DNA from: an uncultured Lachnospiraceae bacterium
Lineage (GTDB): Bacteria > Bacillota > Clostridia > Lachnospirales > Lachnospiraceae
Reading direction: 5' to 3'
Assembly: GCA_902767065.1 (NCBI GenBank)
Contig: CACXFW010000349.1
Coordinates: 1 to 7,368, forward strand
Length of the DNA stretch: 7,368 bases
The stretch's first letter is position 1. The number at the start of each line of letters is the position of its first letter. Made by a program: the position numbers and the translations under genes. Below are positions 1 through 6,671 of this stretch, piece by piece. The notes under the pieces were generated by a model. That model had not been told where the DNA came from and did not search any database. It was given only the letters and a program-made list of their open reading frames with translations.

Positions 1-69
1 AAAGTGCCTTCCGGCCGGACGAACTCCATAGCAGAGTATGTGCGGGCAGAAGGCTTTTCGTTTATCACC

Positions 70-74
70 AGAGG
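70..74 (+). promoter_or_regulatory. Ribosome binding site of nusB
   Basis: AGAGG lies 6 bases before the ATG at 81. The nusB frame stays open back to the window edge but has no in-frame ATG, GTG or TTG further upstream in the window. This site and the family's usual N-terminus (M-x-R-R-E-L-R-E) therefore fix the start at 81. Confidence 0.6.
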
Positions 75-80
75 TTCAAC

Positions 81-527
81 ATGACCAGAAGAGAATTGAG
101 AGAGCATATCTTCCGGGAACTCTTTACCGCACAGTTTTATGAAGAGAACGAAGAAGACAGATCCAGCCAGCTTGAACTGTACTTTACGCATCCGGAGGGG
201 GATGACCTTGACTTTCCTCCCTGCGAGGTGAGTCCCCAGGAACAGGAAGAGATCCTGCTCAAGACCCGCGCGATTCTATCCTTAAAGGAAGAGATAGACC
301 GCATGATTGAGGAAGCCTCTGTCGCGTGGACGATCCGGCGGATGAACCGCAGCGACCTTTCAATCCTGAGGCTTGGGGCGTATGAGCTTCTCTATGATGA
401 TACGATCCCTCCGAAGGTCGCAATCAATGAAGCGGTTCTCCTGGCAAGGAAGTTTGGCGGAGAAGAGTCGTACTCCTTTATCAACGGGGTACTGGGACAG
501 ATCCAGAGGAAGAAGGAGAATTCCTGA
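81..527 (+). CDS. nusB: Transcription antitermination factor NusB
   Basis: NusB binds boxA RNA together with NusE (ribosomal protein S10) in the antitermination complex that keeps RNA polymerase processive across rRNA operons. The 148-residue protein opens with [11 protein letters not shown], the usual start in clostridial NusB. It carries the conserved C-terminal helical block at about residues 83-138: W83, the R-M-N-R-S-D stretch at 87-92, [10 protein letters not shown] at 95-104, [11 protein letters not shown] at 109-119 and FINGVL at 133-138. It is slightly longer than the roughly 130-140 residues typical of the family. The extra length is an acidic, proline-containing segment around residues 35-52, between the N-terminal helices. 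The first gene of the visible block, it ends in a TGATG overlap with xseA. No promoter is visible in the 80 bases before it. Confidence 0.96.
   Translation: MTRRELREHIFRELFTAQFYEENEEDRSSQLELYFTHPEGDDLDFPPCEVSPQEQEEILLKTRAILSLKEEIDRMIEEASVAWTIRRMNRSDLSILRLGAYELLYDDTIPPKVAINEAVLLARKFGGEESYSFINGVLGQIQRKKENS
513..518 (+). promoter_or_regulatory. Ribosome binding site of xseA inside nusB
   Basis: AAGGAG lies in the last codons of nusB, 8 bases before the xseA ATG at 527. It is a near-consensus Shine-Dalgarno sequence. Ribosomes can load on xseA independently even though its start codon overlaps the nusB stop by one base. Confidence 0.75.
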
Positions 528-1819
528 TGGCTTTTCAGGAAAGGCCGCGTGTCTATACGGTCAGCCAGGTCAATCATCATATCAGCTGCCTGTTTCGGGA
601 CGATCCTGCAATGAACCAGATCCTTGTGAAGGGGGAGCTCTCCAATGTGAAATACGCCGCCAGCGGCCATCTGTATTTTTCCCTGAAAGATGAAAGCAGT
701 CAGATCCGCTGCGCCATGTGGGCATCGGATGTTCGAAGGAGCAGGGTTAGCGTCCGGGACGGTGAGAGCGTGATTGTATTCGGGCAGATCGCCGTCTATG
801 AACGGGACGGAACCTACCAGCTCTACGCAAAGGCCATCCGTCAGGAAGGGAGCCTCGGAGCACTGTACGAACGCTTCGAGGATCTGAAGAAGAAGCTTCT
901 TGAGATGGGCATGTTCGATGAATGCTACAAGAAACCGATTCCTCAGTATGTGCGTACGCTGGGAGTGGTCACTGCCAGGACCGGCGCGGCGGTGCGGGAT
1001 ATTATCACAGTCTCAAAGCGGCGTAATCCCGGCATACAGATTATTCTCTGCCCCGCGACCGTACAGGGCGACGGAGCGGCCGAAAGCATTGTGCGCGGGA
1101 TCGAGACGCTGGATAGGCTGGGATATGTGGATGTGATCATCGTCGGACGTGGCGGCGGATCCATTGAGGATCTGTGGGCTTTCAACGAAGAGATCGTTGC
1201 AAGGGCGATCTGGAACTGCGAAACGCCTGTGATCTCGGCCGTCGGGCATGAGACCGATACGACGATCGCGGACTTCGTCGCTGACCTGAGGGCACCGACC
1301 CCGTCCGCGGGAGCAGAGCTTGCGGTTACAAACATGCAGGACATCCGGACGAGGCTTGAGGAGCGGGAGAGCCGGCTGCTTGCTCTGATGGAGCAGGCGC
1401 TGGAAAGATCAAGGCAGGCACTTCGCCAGTACACTCTGATGCTCAGGTTAAACGGGCCGGAGGGGAAGCTTCAGCGAAGTGAGCAGTTCCTGCTTGCCTC
1501 GGGGGAGCGGATGGACCGTGCCATCACGATCAGGCTCAGGGAAGCGGCAAGTGCATCCAGGCGTCTTCGGGAGATGCTGGACCTTCGGATGGAGGAGTGC
1601 CTGAGAAGGACGCTTCACAGGTCAGAGCTTTCTGAAAGCCGGCTGACAGCCTTGTCTCCTAAGGCAAAGCTTAATGCCGGATATGCTTATATCGAGGATG
1701 ACAGTCACAGGGCGCTTAGCTCAGTGAAGATGGTGAAAGAAAAAGACCATCTTGTGATCCGGCTTCGGGACGGCATTCTCACGGCACAGGTTCTTGAGAT
1801 TCATCACACAGAGGAATGA
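527..1819 (+). CDS. xseA: Exodeoxyribonuclease VII large subunit XseA
   Basis: This is the catalytic subunit of exonuclease VII, a metal-independent cytoplasmic nuclease that degrades single-stranded DNA from both ends to short oligonucleotides. The protein is 430 residues, close to the family's usual 400-460. An N-terminal OB-fold spans about residues 8-105 (VSQVNHHI at 12-19, VKGELSN at 34-40, GHLYFSLKD at 47-55). The nuclease domain follows, with VVTARTGAAVRDI at 147-159, GRGGGSIEDLWAFN at 207-220, AVGHETD at 238-244 and RAPTPSAGAELA at 255-266. A long charged helical region at about 270-370 fits the coiled coil that binds XseB. The C-terminal LSPKAKLNAGYAYIE at 376-390 matches the conserved family tail. 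The partner gene xseB follows after 30 bases. Nothing looks broken. Confidence 0.97.
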   Translation: MAFQERPRVYTVSQVNHHISCLFRDDPAMNQILVKGELSNVKYAASGHLYFSLKDESSQIRCAMWASDVRRSRVSVRDGESVIVFGQIAVYERDGTYQLYAKAIRQEGSLGALYERFEDLKKKLLEMGMFDECYKKPIPQYVRTLGVVTARTGAAVRDIITVSKRRNPGIQIILCPATVQGDGAAESIVRGIETLDRLGYVDVIIVGRGGGSIEDLWAFNEEIVARAIWNCETPVISAVGHETDTTIADFVADLRAPTPSAGAELAVTNMQDIRTRLEERESRLLALMEQALERSRQALRQYTLMLRLNGPEGKLQRSEQFLLASGERMDRAITIRLREAASASRRLREMLDLRMEECLRRTLHRSELSESRLTALSPKAKLNAGYAYIEDDSHRALSSVKMVKEKDHLVIRLRDGILTAQVLEIHHTEE

Positions 1820-1835
1820 GGTACCGGGCAGTACC
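1820..1835 (+). repeat. Small inverted repeat between xseA and xseB
   Basis: GGTAC at 1820-1824 and GTACC at 1831-1835 can form a 5-bp stem with a 6-base loop directly after the xseA stop. It has no T-run, so it is not a terminator. It could be chance or a weak mRNA hairpin just before the xseB ribosome binding site. Confidence 0.3.
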
Positions 1836-1837
1836 AT

Positions 1838-1843
1838 AGGGAG
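1838..1843 (+). promoter_or_regulatory. Ribosome binding site of xseB
   Basis: AGGGAG ends 6 bases before the ATG at 1850. This favours that start over the second in-frame ATG at 1865 (Met6). Confidence 0.7.
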
Positions 1844-1849
1844 TAAATC

Positions 1850-2104
1850 ATGGCGCAGGAAAACATGCAGAAAGAAGAGATCACGATCGAACAGGCTTTT
1901 TCCAGGATAGATGAGATTATGAAGGCCCTGGAAGATCCTGCGACCAGCCTGGAGGACTCCTTTGCCCTGTATCAGGAGGGAAGCGTGCTTCTGGCACAGG
2001 CGAACCAGAAGATTGATCTGGTTCAGAAAAAGGTTCAGGTCCTTCAGCATTCGCAGAATGAATCGGAGATGACAACGCTGGATGACAGCGAATGGGTGGA
2101 GTAA
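1850..2104 (+). CDS. xseB: Exodeoxyribonuclease VII small subunit XseB
   Basis: This is the small non-catalytic subunit of exonuclease VII. Several copies wrap the helical part of XseA, and the complex needs them for stability and activity. The 84-residue length is normal for the family (about 70-85). The recognisable core is a helical hairpin: FSRIDEIMKALEDP at 17-30, then the turn signature TSLEDSFALYQEG at 32-44, then the second helix with AQANQKIDLVQKKVQVL at 49-65. The last 19 residues or so are polar and acidic and probably disordered. It lies 30 bases after xseA and 15 bases before ispA, and is presumably co-produced with xseA. The start is supported by AGGGAG six bases upstream. Confidence 0.95.
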   Translation: MAQENMQKEEITIEQAFSRIDEIMKALEDPATSLEDSFALYQEGSVLLAQANQKIDLVQKKVQVLQHSQNESEMTTLDDSEWVE

Positions 2105-2119
2105 GGCAGGAAACGGAAG

Positions 2120-3013
2120 ATGGTTTTTGAGGATGAGATGAGAGCCCGGCTTCAGCATGTCAATGCCATTATCGGGGATTACATGCCGAAGGAGAGCGGC
2201 TTTCAGAAGACGCTGCTGTCGGCGATGAATTACAGCATGGATGCCGGCGGAAAGAGAATGCGGCCGATCATGCTGGAGTGTACCTATCAGATGTATGGCG
2301 GCAAGGGAGCGCTTGCAGCGCCGTTTATGGCTGCAATGGAGATGATCCATACCTCCTCGCTGATCCATGATGATCTTCCCGCGCTCGATAACGATTCCAT
2401 GAGACGCGGGCGCAAGACCACGCATATCGTATATGGGGAATCGATGGCGATCCTTGCGGGAGACGCGCTGATGAACTATGCGTACGAGACAGCGTGCCGG
2501 GCATTTGACACCGCCCGGGAAGACCAGGTAATGAGTGTTGCAAGGGCGCTTTGCATCCTGAGTGAGAAGAGCGGGATCTACGGCATGCTTGGCGGACAGT
2601 CCTGTGATGTGGAATGTGAAGGCAGGGCCCTGACAGAGGGGATGGTTGAATTCATCAATCTCCATAAGACTTCGGCTCTGATTGAGGCGAGCCTGATGAT
2701 CGGAGCGGTGCTGGCGGGCGCTCCCAGGGAGGATGTCGGCATCCTGAAGGAAGTCGGAAACAAGGTCGGTCTTGCGTTTCAGATCCGGGATGATATTCTG
2801 GATCTGACCGGAAGTGAGGCAGAGCTTGGGAAGCCGATCGGATCGGATGTGCGCAACCGGAAGACGACCTTTGTCTCCCTGTTCGGGATTCCGGCAGGCA
2901 AGGCGAGGGTTGAGATGTTGTCCGGTCAGGCGCTGGAGCAGTTTGATTCTCTTAGTGCCAGGCACGAGTTTTTGCGTCTTCTTCTGGAAGAGCTGGCTGT
3001 CAGACGCAGATAG
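2120..3013 (+). CDS. ispA: Short-chain polyprenyl diphosphate synthase, IspA/farnesyl diphosphate synthase family
   Basis: This trans-prenyltransferase condenses isopentenyl diphosphate with allylic diphosphates to give C15 or longer products, precursors of undecaprenyl lipid carrier and quinones. It has 297 residues, the usual length. Visible motifs are the substrate-binding GGKRMRP at 43-49, the first Asp-rich motif DDLPALDND at 84-92 (DDxxxxD, as in bacterial enzymes) followed by RRG at 95-97, GGQ at 158-160, HKT at 182-184, the second Asp-rich motif QIRDDILD at 221-228, and GKPIGSD at 237-243. The fifth residue before the first Asp-rich motif is Ser79, where bacterial farnesyl diphosphate synthases generally have an aromatic residue. 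The product could therefore be longer than C15, so the FPP assignment is the usual name and not proven. It lies directly before dxs, which feeds the same pathway. A CAGGAAAC stretch precedes the start as a modest ribosome binding site. Confidence 0.94.
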   Translation: MVFEDEMRARLQHVNAIIGDYMPKESGFQKTLLSAMNYSMDAGGKRMRPIMLECTYQMYGGKGALAAPFMAAMEMIHTSSLIHDDLPALDNDSMRRGRKTTHIVYGESMAILAGDALMNYAYETACRAFDTAREDQVMSVARALCILSEKSGIYGMLGGQSCDVECEGRALTEGMVEFINLHKTSALIEASLMIGAVLAGAPREDVGILKEVGNKVGLAFQIRDDILDLTGSEAELGKPIGSDVRNRKTTFVSLFGIPAGKARVEMLSGQALEQFDSLSARHEFLRLLLEELAVRRR

Positions 3014-3031
3014 CAAAGCTGTCTTTGTTCC

Positions 3032-3035
3032 GGGG
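3032..3035 (+). promoter_or_regulatory. Weak ribosome binding site of dxs
   Basis: GGGG, 8 bases before the ATG at 3044, is the only purine-rich stretch near the start. The ispA stop codon TAG at 3011-3013 is in frame with dxs, and no other start codon of the usual types lies between it and 3044, so this start is well defined despite the weak site. Confidence 0.4.
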
Positions 3036-3043
3036 TTTATGAC

Positions 3044-4915
3044 ATGGTTCTTGAGAAAATCAACCAGCCAAATGACATAAAGAAGATTCCAAAAGAGGAA
3101 CTCCCGATTCTGGCGCAGGAGATCCGCTCTTTCCTGATCGAAAAACTCTCGGTTACGGGCGGACATCTTGCGTCCAATCTCGGCGTGATCGAAATGACAA
3201 TGGCGCTTCATCTCGTGTTCTGTCTTCCGGAGGACAAGATCCTCTGGGACGTGGGCCATCAGTCCTATACCCATAAGATCCTGACGGGGAGGAAGGAAGG
3301 CTTTGACAGCCTCAGGAAGCTCGGCGGACTGTCCGGCTTTCCGAAGCGGGAGGAGAGTGCCTGCGACGTGTTCGACACCGGACACAGCTCCACCTCCATC
3401 TCTGCCGCGCTCGGAATCGCACAGGCAAGGGATCTGAAGGGGAAACACTACAGCGTAGTCGCGGTGATCGGAGACGGGTCATTTACCGGCGGCATGGTGT
3501 ATGAAGCGCTGAATAACGCATCCCAGTCAAAGACGAACTTCATCATTGTCCTCAATGACAACGGGATGTCCATCTCTGAAAATGTCGGCGGATTCCCTTC
3601 GTATCTTTCCACGCTGAGAACAAATGAGACCTATACGAGCCTGAAGCGGGCGGCGGAAGACGTCCTGCGCCATTCAGGAGGCGGAGAAGCCGCGATCCGC
3701 AGAATCCGCGGAATGAAAAACAACCTGAAATCGATGCTGATTCCGGGTTCCTTCTTTGAGCAGCTGGGGATCAAGTATTTCGGCCCGATTGATGGTTATA
3801 ATATTGACCGCATGGTCACGGTCTTTCAGAATGCGCAGAAGGTGCTAGGACCGGTGGTTGTCCATGTGCTGACGAAGAAGGGGAAGGGCTATTCCCCGGC
3901 GGAGCGCATGCCCGCGCGCTTTCACGGGACGGGTCCCTTCGAGATCGAGACGGGCATGCCCGCGAAGAGGAAGGAGAAGGCGGACTGGAGCGACATCTTC
4001 AGTACGGTCATGTGCAAAGAGGGAAACCGGACTTTGAACCTGTGCGCGGTCACTGCGGCGATGCCGGACGGAACCGGGCTGAAACGGTTCAGGGGGATGT
4101 ATCCTGACCGCTTTTTTGACGTCGGGATCGCGGAGGCGCATGCGGTAACCTTCTGCGCAGGTCTTGCCGTGGGCGGCATGATTCCGGTCTTTGCCGTGTA
4201 TTCTTCTTTTCTGCAAAGAGGCTTTGACCAGATTGTCCACGATGTCTGTCTCCAGAACCTTCATGTCATCTTCGCGATTGACCGGGCAGGGCTGGTCGGC
4301 GCGGACGGGGAGACGCATCAGGGAATCTTTGACCTGTCTTATCTCACCATGATTCCAAACCTTTGTGTCATGGCGCCCAAGAATAAGTGGGAACTTGCGG
4401 ATATGCTGAAATGGGCCATCCGGAAGGCACAAGGACCTGCTGCGATCCGTTATCCGCGCGGCAGCGCCTATGACGGACTGGAAGAATTCCGCGCTCCGAT
4501 CCGGTATGGAAAATGGGAGATTCTGTATGATGAATCGGATATCTGCCTGCTGGCGTCAGGAAGCATGGTGGAAACAGCGGTCGAAGTCCGCTCCATGCTG
4601 AAGAGAGAGGGCGCAAACTGCAGCCTGATCAACTGCCGGTTCCTTAAGCCGCTGGATGAGGAGGTGCTCAGGGAGGCAGCGCTTTCCCATCGTCTTCTTG
4701 TTACGATGGAGGAAAATGTGGAAGCCGGAGGGTTTGGCAGCCTGGTTCTTTCCTGTCTGAATGACTGCGGGATCAGCGTGAGTCTGGAGAGAATCGCTCT
4801 TCCGGATATGTATATCGAGGCCGGCTCCGTCGACTTACTGAAGGAGGAGACGGCGCTGGATGCCGGCAGCATCTACAAGAGGATCCGTACGAGGATGATT
4901 GGATTATACGGATGA
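3044..4915 (+). CDS. dxs: 1-deoxy-D-xylulose-5-phosphate synthase
   Basis: Dxs is thiamine-diphosphate dependent. It joins pyruvate and glyceraldehyde 3-phosphate with loss of CO2 to give DXP, the entry step of the MEP isoprenoid pathway and also a precursor for thiamine and pyridoxal phosphate. It has 623 residues, full length for the family. Motifs in order: TGGHLASNLG at 38-47, WDVGHQSYTHKIL at 68-80, GHSSTS at 113-118, the thiamine-diphosphate/magnesium motif GDGSFTGG at 143-150 with NDN at 171-173, the catalytic glutamate E364 in VGIAEAHAVTF at 360-370, DRAGLVGADGETHQG at 413-427 with His425, and YPRG at 470-473. Residue 365 is Ala where many homologues have Gln. The C-terminal transketolase domain is complete. 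The stop overlaps the tlyA start by 4 bases (ATGA). Placement straight after ispA is a classic isoprenoid pairing. Confidence 0.97.
   Translation: MVLEKINQPNDIKKIPKEELPILAQEIRSFLIEKLSVTGGHLASNLGVIEMTMALHLVFCLPEDKILWDVGHQSYTHKILTGRKEGFDSLRKLGGLSGFPKREESACDVFDTGHSSTSISAALGIAQARDLKGKHYSVVAVIGDGSFTGGMVYEALNNASQSKTNFIIVLNDNGMSISENVGGFPSYLSTLRTNETYTSLKRAAEDVLRHSGGGEAAIRRIRGMKNNLKSMLIPGSFFEQLGIKYFGPIDGYNIDRMVTVFQNAQKVLGPVVVHVLTKKGKGYSPAERMPARFHGTGPFEIETGMPAKRKEKADWSDIFSTVMCKEGNRTLNLCAVTAAMPDGTGLKRFRGMYPDRFFDVGIAEAHAVTFCAGLAVGGMIPVFAVYSSFLQRGFDQIVHDVCLQNLHVIFAIDRAGLVGADGETHQGIFDLSYLTMIPNLCVMAPKNKWELADMLKWAIRKAQGPAAIRYPRGSAYDGLEEFRAPIRYGKWEILYDESDICLLASGSMVETAVEVRSMLKREGANCSLINCRFLKPLDEEVLREAALSHRLLVTMEENVEAGGFGSLVLSCLNDCGISVSLERIALPDMYIEAGSVDLLKEETALDAGSIYKRIRTRMIGLYG
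4912..4915 (+). promoter_or_regulatory. ATGA stop/start overlap coupling dxs and tlyA
   Basis: The tlyA ATG (4912-4914) overlaps the dxs TGA (4913-4915). The 15 bases before the ATG hold no good Shine-Dalgarno sequence. The nearest GAGGA is at 4891-4895, 16 bases away, which is too far for normal initiation. Translation of tlyA probably depends on ribosomes finishing dxs. Confidence 0.6.
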
Positions 4916-5718
4916 AAGAGAGACTGGATATTCTTCTGGTGCGCGGCGGGTTCTTTCCTTCCAGGGAAAAGGCCAGGGCGACCATCATGGCAGGCCAGGT
5001 CTATGTGAACGGGCAGAAGGAAGACAAGGCCGGAATGAAATTTGATACGGACGCACAGCTTGAGGTGCGCGGAAAGGGGCTTCGCTATGTCAGCCGGGGC
5101 GGCCTGAAGCTGGAGAAAGCACTCAGCGAATTCGGTCTGAAGCTGGACGGAAAGGTCTGCATGGATGTCGGCGCCTCCACCGGAGGCTTTACGGACTGTA
5201 TGCTTCAGAATGGGGCAAAGATCGTCTATTCGGTGGATGTGGGACACGGCCAGCTGGACTGGAAGCTGCGCGAAGACAGCCGGGTCGTCTGCATGGAACG
5301 GTTCAACGCGAGGAATCTGTCTCCGGCGGATCTTGCGGAGAGGGTGCAGTTTGCTTCCATCGATGTCTCCTTTATCTCCCTGAAGCTGATCCTGGAGCCG
5401 GTGATGTCGGTGCTCGGGAAGGATGGTGAGATCGTATCGCTCATCAAACCACAGTTCGAAGCGGGCAAAGACAAGGTCGGCAGAAAGGGAGTCGTTCGTG
5501 ATCCGAAGGTACACCTTTCGGTCATCCGGCAGGTGCTCACACATGCAAGCTCCATCGGGCTTACCCCAGTGGGCCTTACGTGGTCTCCGATTACAGGTCC
5601 GGAAGGAAATATTGAGTATCTGGCGCATTTTCTGAAAAACGCGCCGGAGGAAAGCATCAGCGCCCTGACCGAAGCGCAGGACGTGGTACGGCATGCGCAT
5701 GAAGCTTTGAATCCGTAA
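4912..5718 (+). CDS. tlyA: TlyA family 2'-O-ribose rRNA methyltransferase
   Basis: TlyA-type enzymes use S-adenosylmethionine to methylate cytidine 2'-OH groups in rRNA (C1920 of 23S, and in the longer subtype also C1409 of 16S). They are often misannotated as haemolysin A; the Bacillus homologue is YqxC. The protein is 268 residues. An S4 RNA-binding domain covers about residues 3-60 (RLDILLVRGGFFPSREKA at 4-21, GQVYVNGQ at 28-35). The linker YVSRGGLKLEKAL at 59-71 leads into an FtsJ/RrmJ-like methyltransferase fold with the SAM motif DVGASTGGFTD at 85-95. A K-D-K-E catalytic tetrad is suggested at K66, D151 (SIDVSFISL), K179 (LIKPQFEAG) and E235 (GNIEYL). The length is closer to the long subtype, but target specificity cannot be settled here. 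The gene ends in three consecutive in-frame stops, TAA TGA TGA. Confidence 0.94.
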   Translation: MKERLDILLVRGGFFPSREKARATIMAGQVYVNGQKEDKAGMKFDTDAQLEVRGKGLRYVSRGGLKLEKALSEFGLKLDGKVCMDVGASTGGFTDCMLQNGAKIVYSVDVGHGQLDWKLREDSRVVCMERFNARNLSPADLAERVQFASIDVSFISLKLILEPVMSVLGKDGEIVSLIKPQFEAGKDKVGRKGVVRDPKVHLSVIRQVLTHASSIGLTPVGLTWSPITGPEGNIEYLAHFLKNAPEESISALTEAQDVVRHAHEALNP

Positions 5719-5725
5719 TGATGAC

Positions 5726-5730
5726 AGAGG
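5726..5730 (+). promoter_or_regulatory. Ribosome binding site of nadK
   Basis: AGAGG lies 9 bases before the ATG at 5740. The reading frame is closed just upstream by the tlyA stops, which leaves 5740 as the first usable start. Confidence 0.6.
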
Positions 5731-5739
5731 CCTGAACAT

Positions 5740-6597
5740 ATGGATGCATTTTATGTCATTACCAATCATCTGAAGGAGAACGCCGGAAAAGAAGCAAGAT
5801 ACATCAAATCCTATCTGGAACAAAAGGGTAAAATATGCTATCTTCAGACTGATGGTGTGAAATCAGAATCGGATTATGTCAGATATACAGATGCTTCAAG
5901 GATCCCGGAGGATGTCGGTTGTGTGATTGCACTGGGCGGCGACGGCACGCTGCTCCACGCGTCACGGGATCTGATTGACACTTCGCTTCCTCTTCTGGGA
6001 GTCAATCTGGGCAGGCTTGGATATCTTGCGGAGATTGAGCACACCAGCATTGCACAGACACTCGACAGACTGATCGCGGATGATTATTTCATCGAAGAGC
6101 GGATGATGCTTCAGGGAACCGTGGTATCCGCCTCCGGGGAGAGGATCAGGGATATCGCGCTGAACGACATTGTCATCTCAAGGCGCGGCAGACTTCGGGT
6201 AGTTGATTTTAATGTCTACGTGGATGATGTGTTTCTGTGTTCCTACAGAGCAGACGGCATCATCGTCTCTACCCCGACAGGTTCGACCGGATACAGCCTC
6301 TCCGCAGGAGGGCCGATCGTTTCACCGGATGCATCCCTGATCCTTCTGACAGCCATTGCTCCCCATACTCTGATTTCCAGAACCATTGTCCTACCGGATC
6401 ACGTAGCGGTTTCGGTGGAGATCGGCAAAGCCCGGTTCGAAGAAGAGGGCGGTGCGGAAGTGTCCTTTGACGGCGATGCTTGCGTGATTCCGGAAACCGA
6501 GGAGAGGATCGTGATCTCAAAATCAGAGAAAACGGCTCATTTTATCAAGATGAATCATACCAGTTTTGTAACAAATCTGAGAGAGAAACTGAAGTAG
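5740..6597 (+). CDS. nadK: NAD(+) kinase
   Basis: NadK phosphorylates the adenosine 2'-OH of NAD to make NADP, the sole route to this cofactor, in the cytoplasm. The 285-residue protein is normal length for bacterial ATP/polyphosphate NAD kinases (also called PpnK). The signature GGDGT is at 66-70, with Asp68 the expected catalytic residue, and the nearby LGVNLGRLGYLAE stretch at 86-98 is typical. The NAD-binding LND at 141-143 is present (usual form NE or ND), as is the glycine-rich DGIIVSTPTGSTGYSLSAGG at 172-191. The C-terminal part holds APHTL at 207-211 and a conserved SFDGD at 242-246. It starts 21 bases after tlyA, in the same frame. The tlyA-nadK-argR order is common in Firmicutes. 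No regulatory site is apparent. Confidence 0.96.
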   Translation: MDAFYVITNHLKENAGKEARYIKSYLEQKGKICYLQTDGVKSESDYVRYTDASRIPEDVGCVIALGGDGTLLHASRDLIDTSLPLLGVNLGRLGYLAEIEHTSIAQTLDRLIADDYFIEERMMLQGTVVSASGERIRDIALNDIVISRRGRLRVVDFNVYVDDVFLCSYRADGIIVSTPTGSTGYSLSAGGPIVSPDASLILLTAIAPHTLISRTIVLPDHVAVSVEIGKARFEEEGGAEVSFDGDACVIPETEERIVISKSEKTAHFIKMNHTSFVTNLREKLK

Positions 6598-6671
6598 TCC
6601 GGCTGATCCTGTGCGTTTCGGGATGTGGGATGTGGACCGGCATATGACAACAGGGAAGGCAGAGAGAAAAG
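6598..6671 (+). other. nadK-argR intergenic gap
   Basis: This 74-base gap is the longest inside the gene block. It contains a tandem duplication of a 7-mer, GGGATGT at 6620-6626 and 6627-6633, and the argR ribosome binding site. I see no good sigma-A promoter pair, no terminator, and no match to the A/T-rich palindromic ARG box that would suggest direct autoregulation of argR. Confidence 0.5.
6652..6659 (+). promoter_or_regulatory. Ribosome binding site of argR
   Basis: AGGGAAGG lies 12 bases before the ATG at 6672 and 15 before the adjacent ATG at 6675. The spacing is on the long side and favours the first of the two tandem ATG codons. Confidence 0.5.

Noticed and set aside
6..63. Possible terminator before nusB: GCCTTC 6-11 with GAAGGC 49-54, followed by a T-rich stretch
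   Set aside because: The stem is only 6 bp, the loop is 37 bases, and the T-run is interrupted by CG. This is too weak to call a terminator.
1721..3448. A 575-codon open frame on the minus strand across the end of xseA, xseB, ispA and the start of dxs
   Set aside because: xseA, xseB, ispA and dxs all lie in the same frame, and this antisense frame sits exactly opposite their codons. It stays open because those genes rarely use TTA, CTA or TCA in this stretch. The encoded protein looks like no family and is antisense to four well-supported genes.
3845..4432. A 195-codon antisense open frame inside dxs
   Set aside because: It lies wholly within dxs and has no protein-like motifs. dxs itself is unambiguous.
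4873..5823. A 316-codon open frame on the minus strand opposite tlyA
   Set aside because: It is again codon-for-codon opposite tlyA and the start of nadK, so it is a codon-usage shadow. It has no recognisable motifs.
6598..6671. An ArgR operator (ARG box) or promoter before argR
   Set aside because: The gap lacks the A/T-rich TGAAT...ATTCA-type palindrome and any convincing TTGACA/TATAAT pair.
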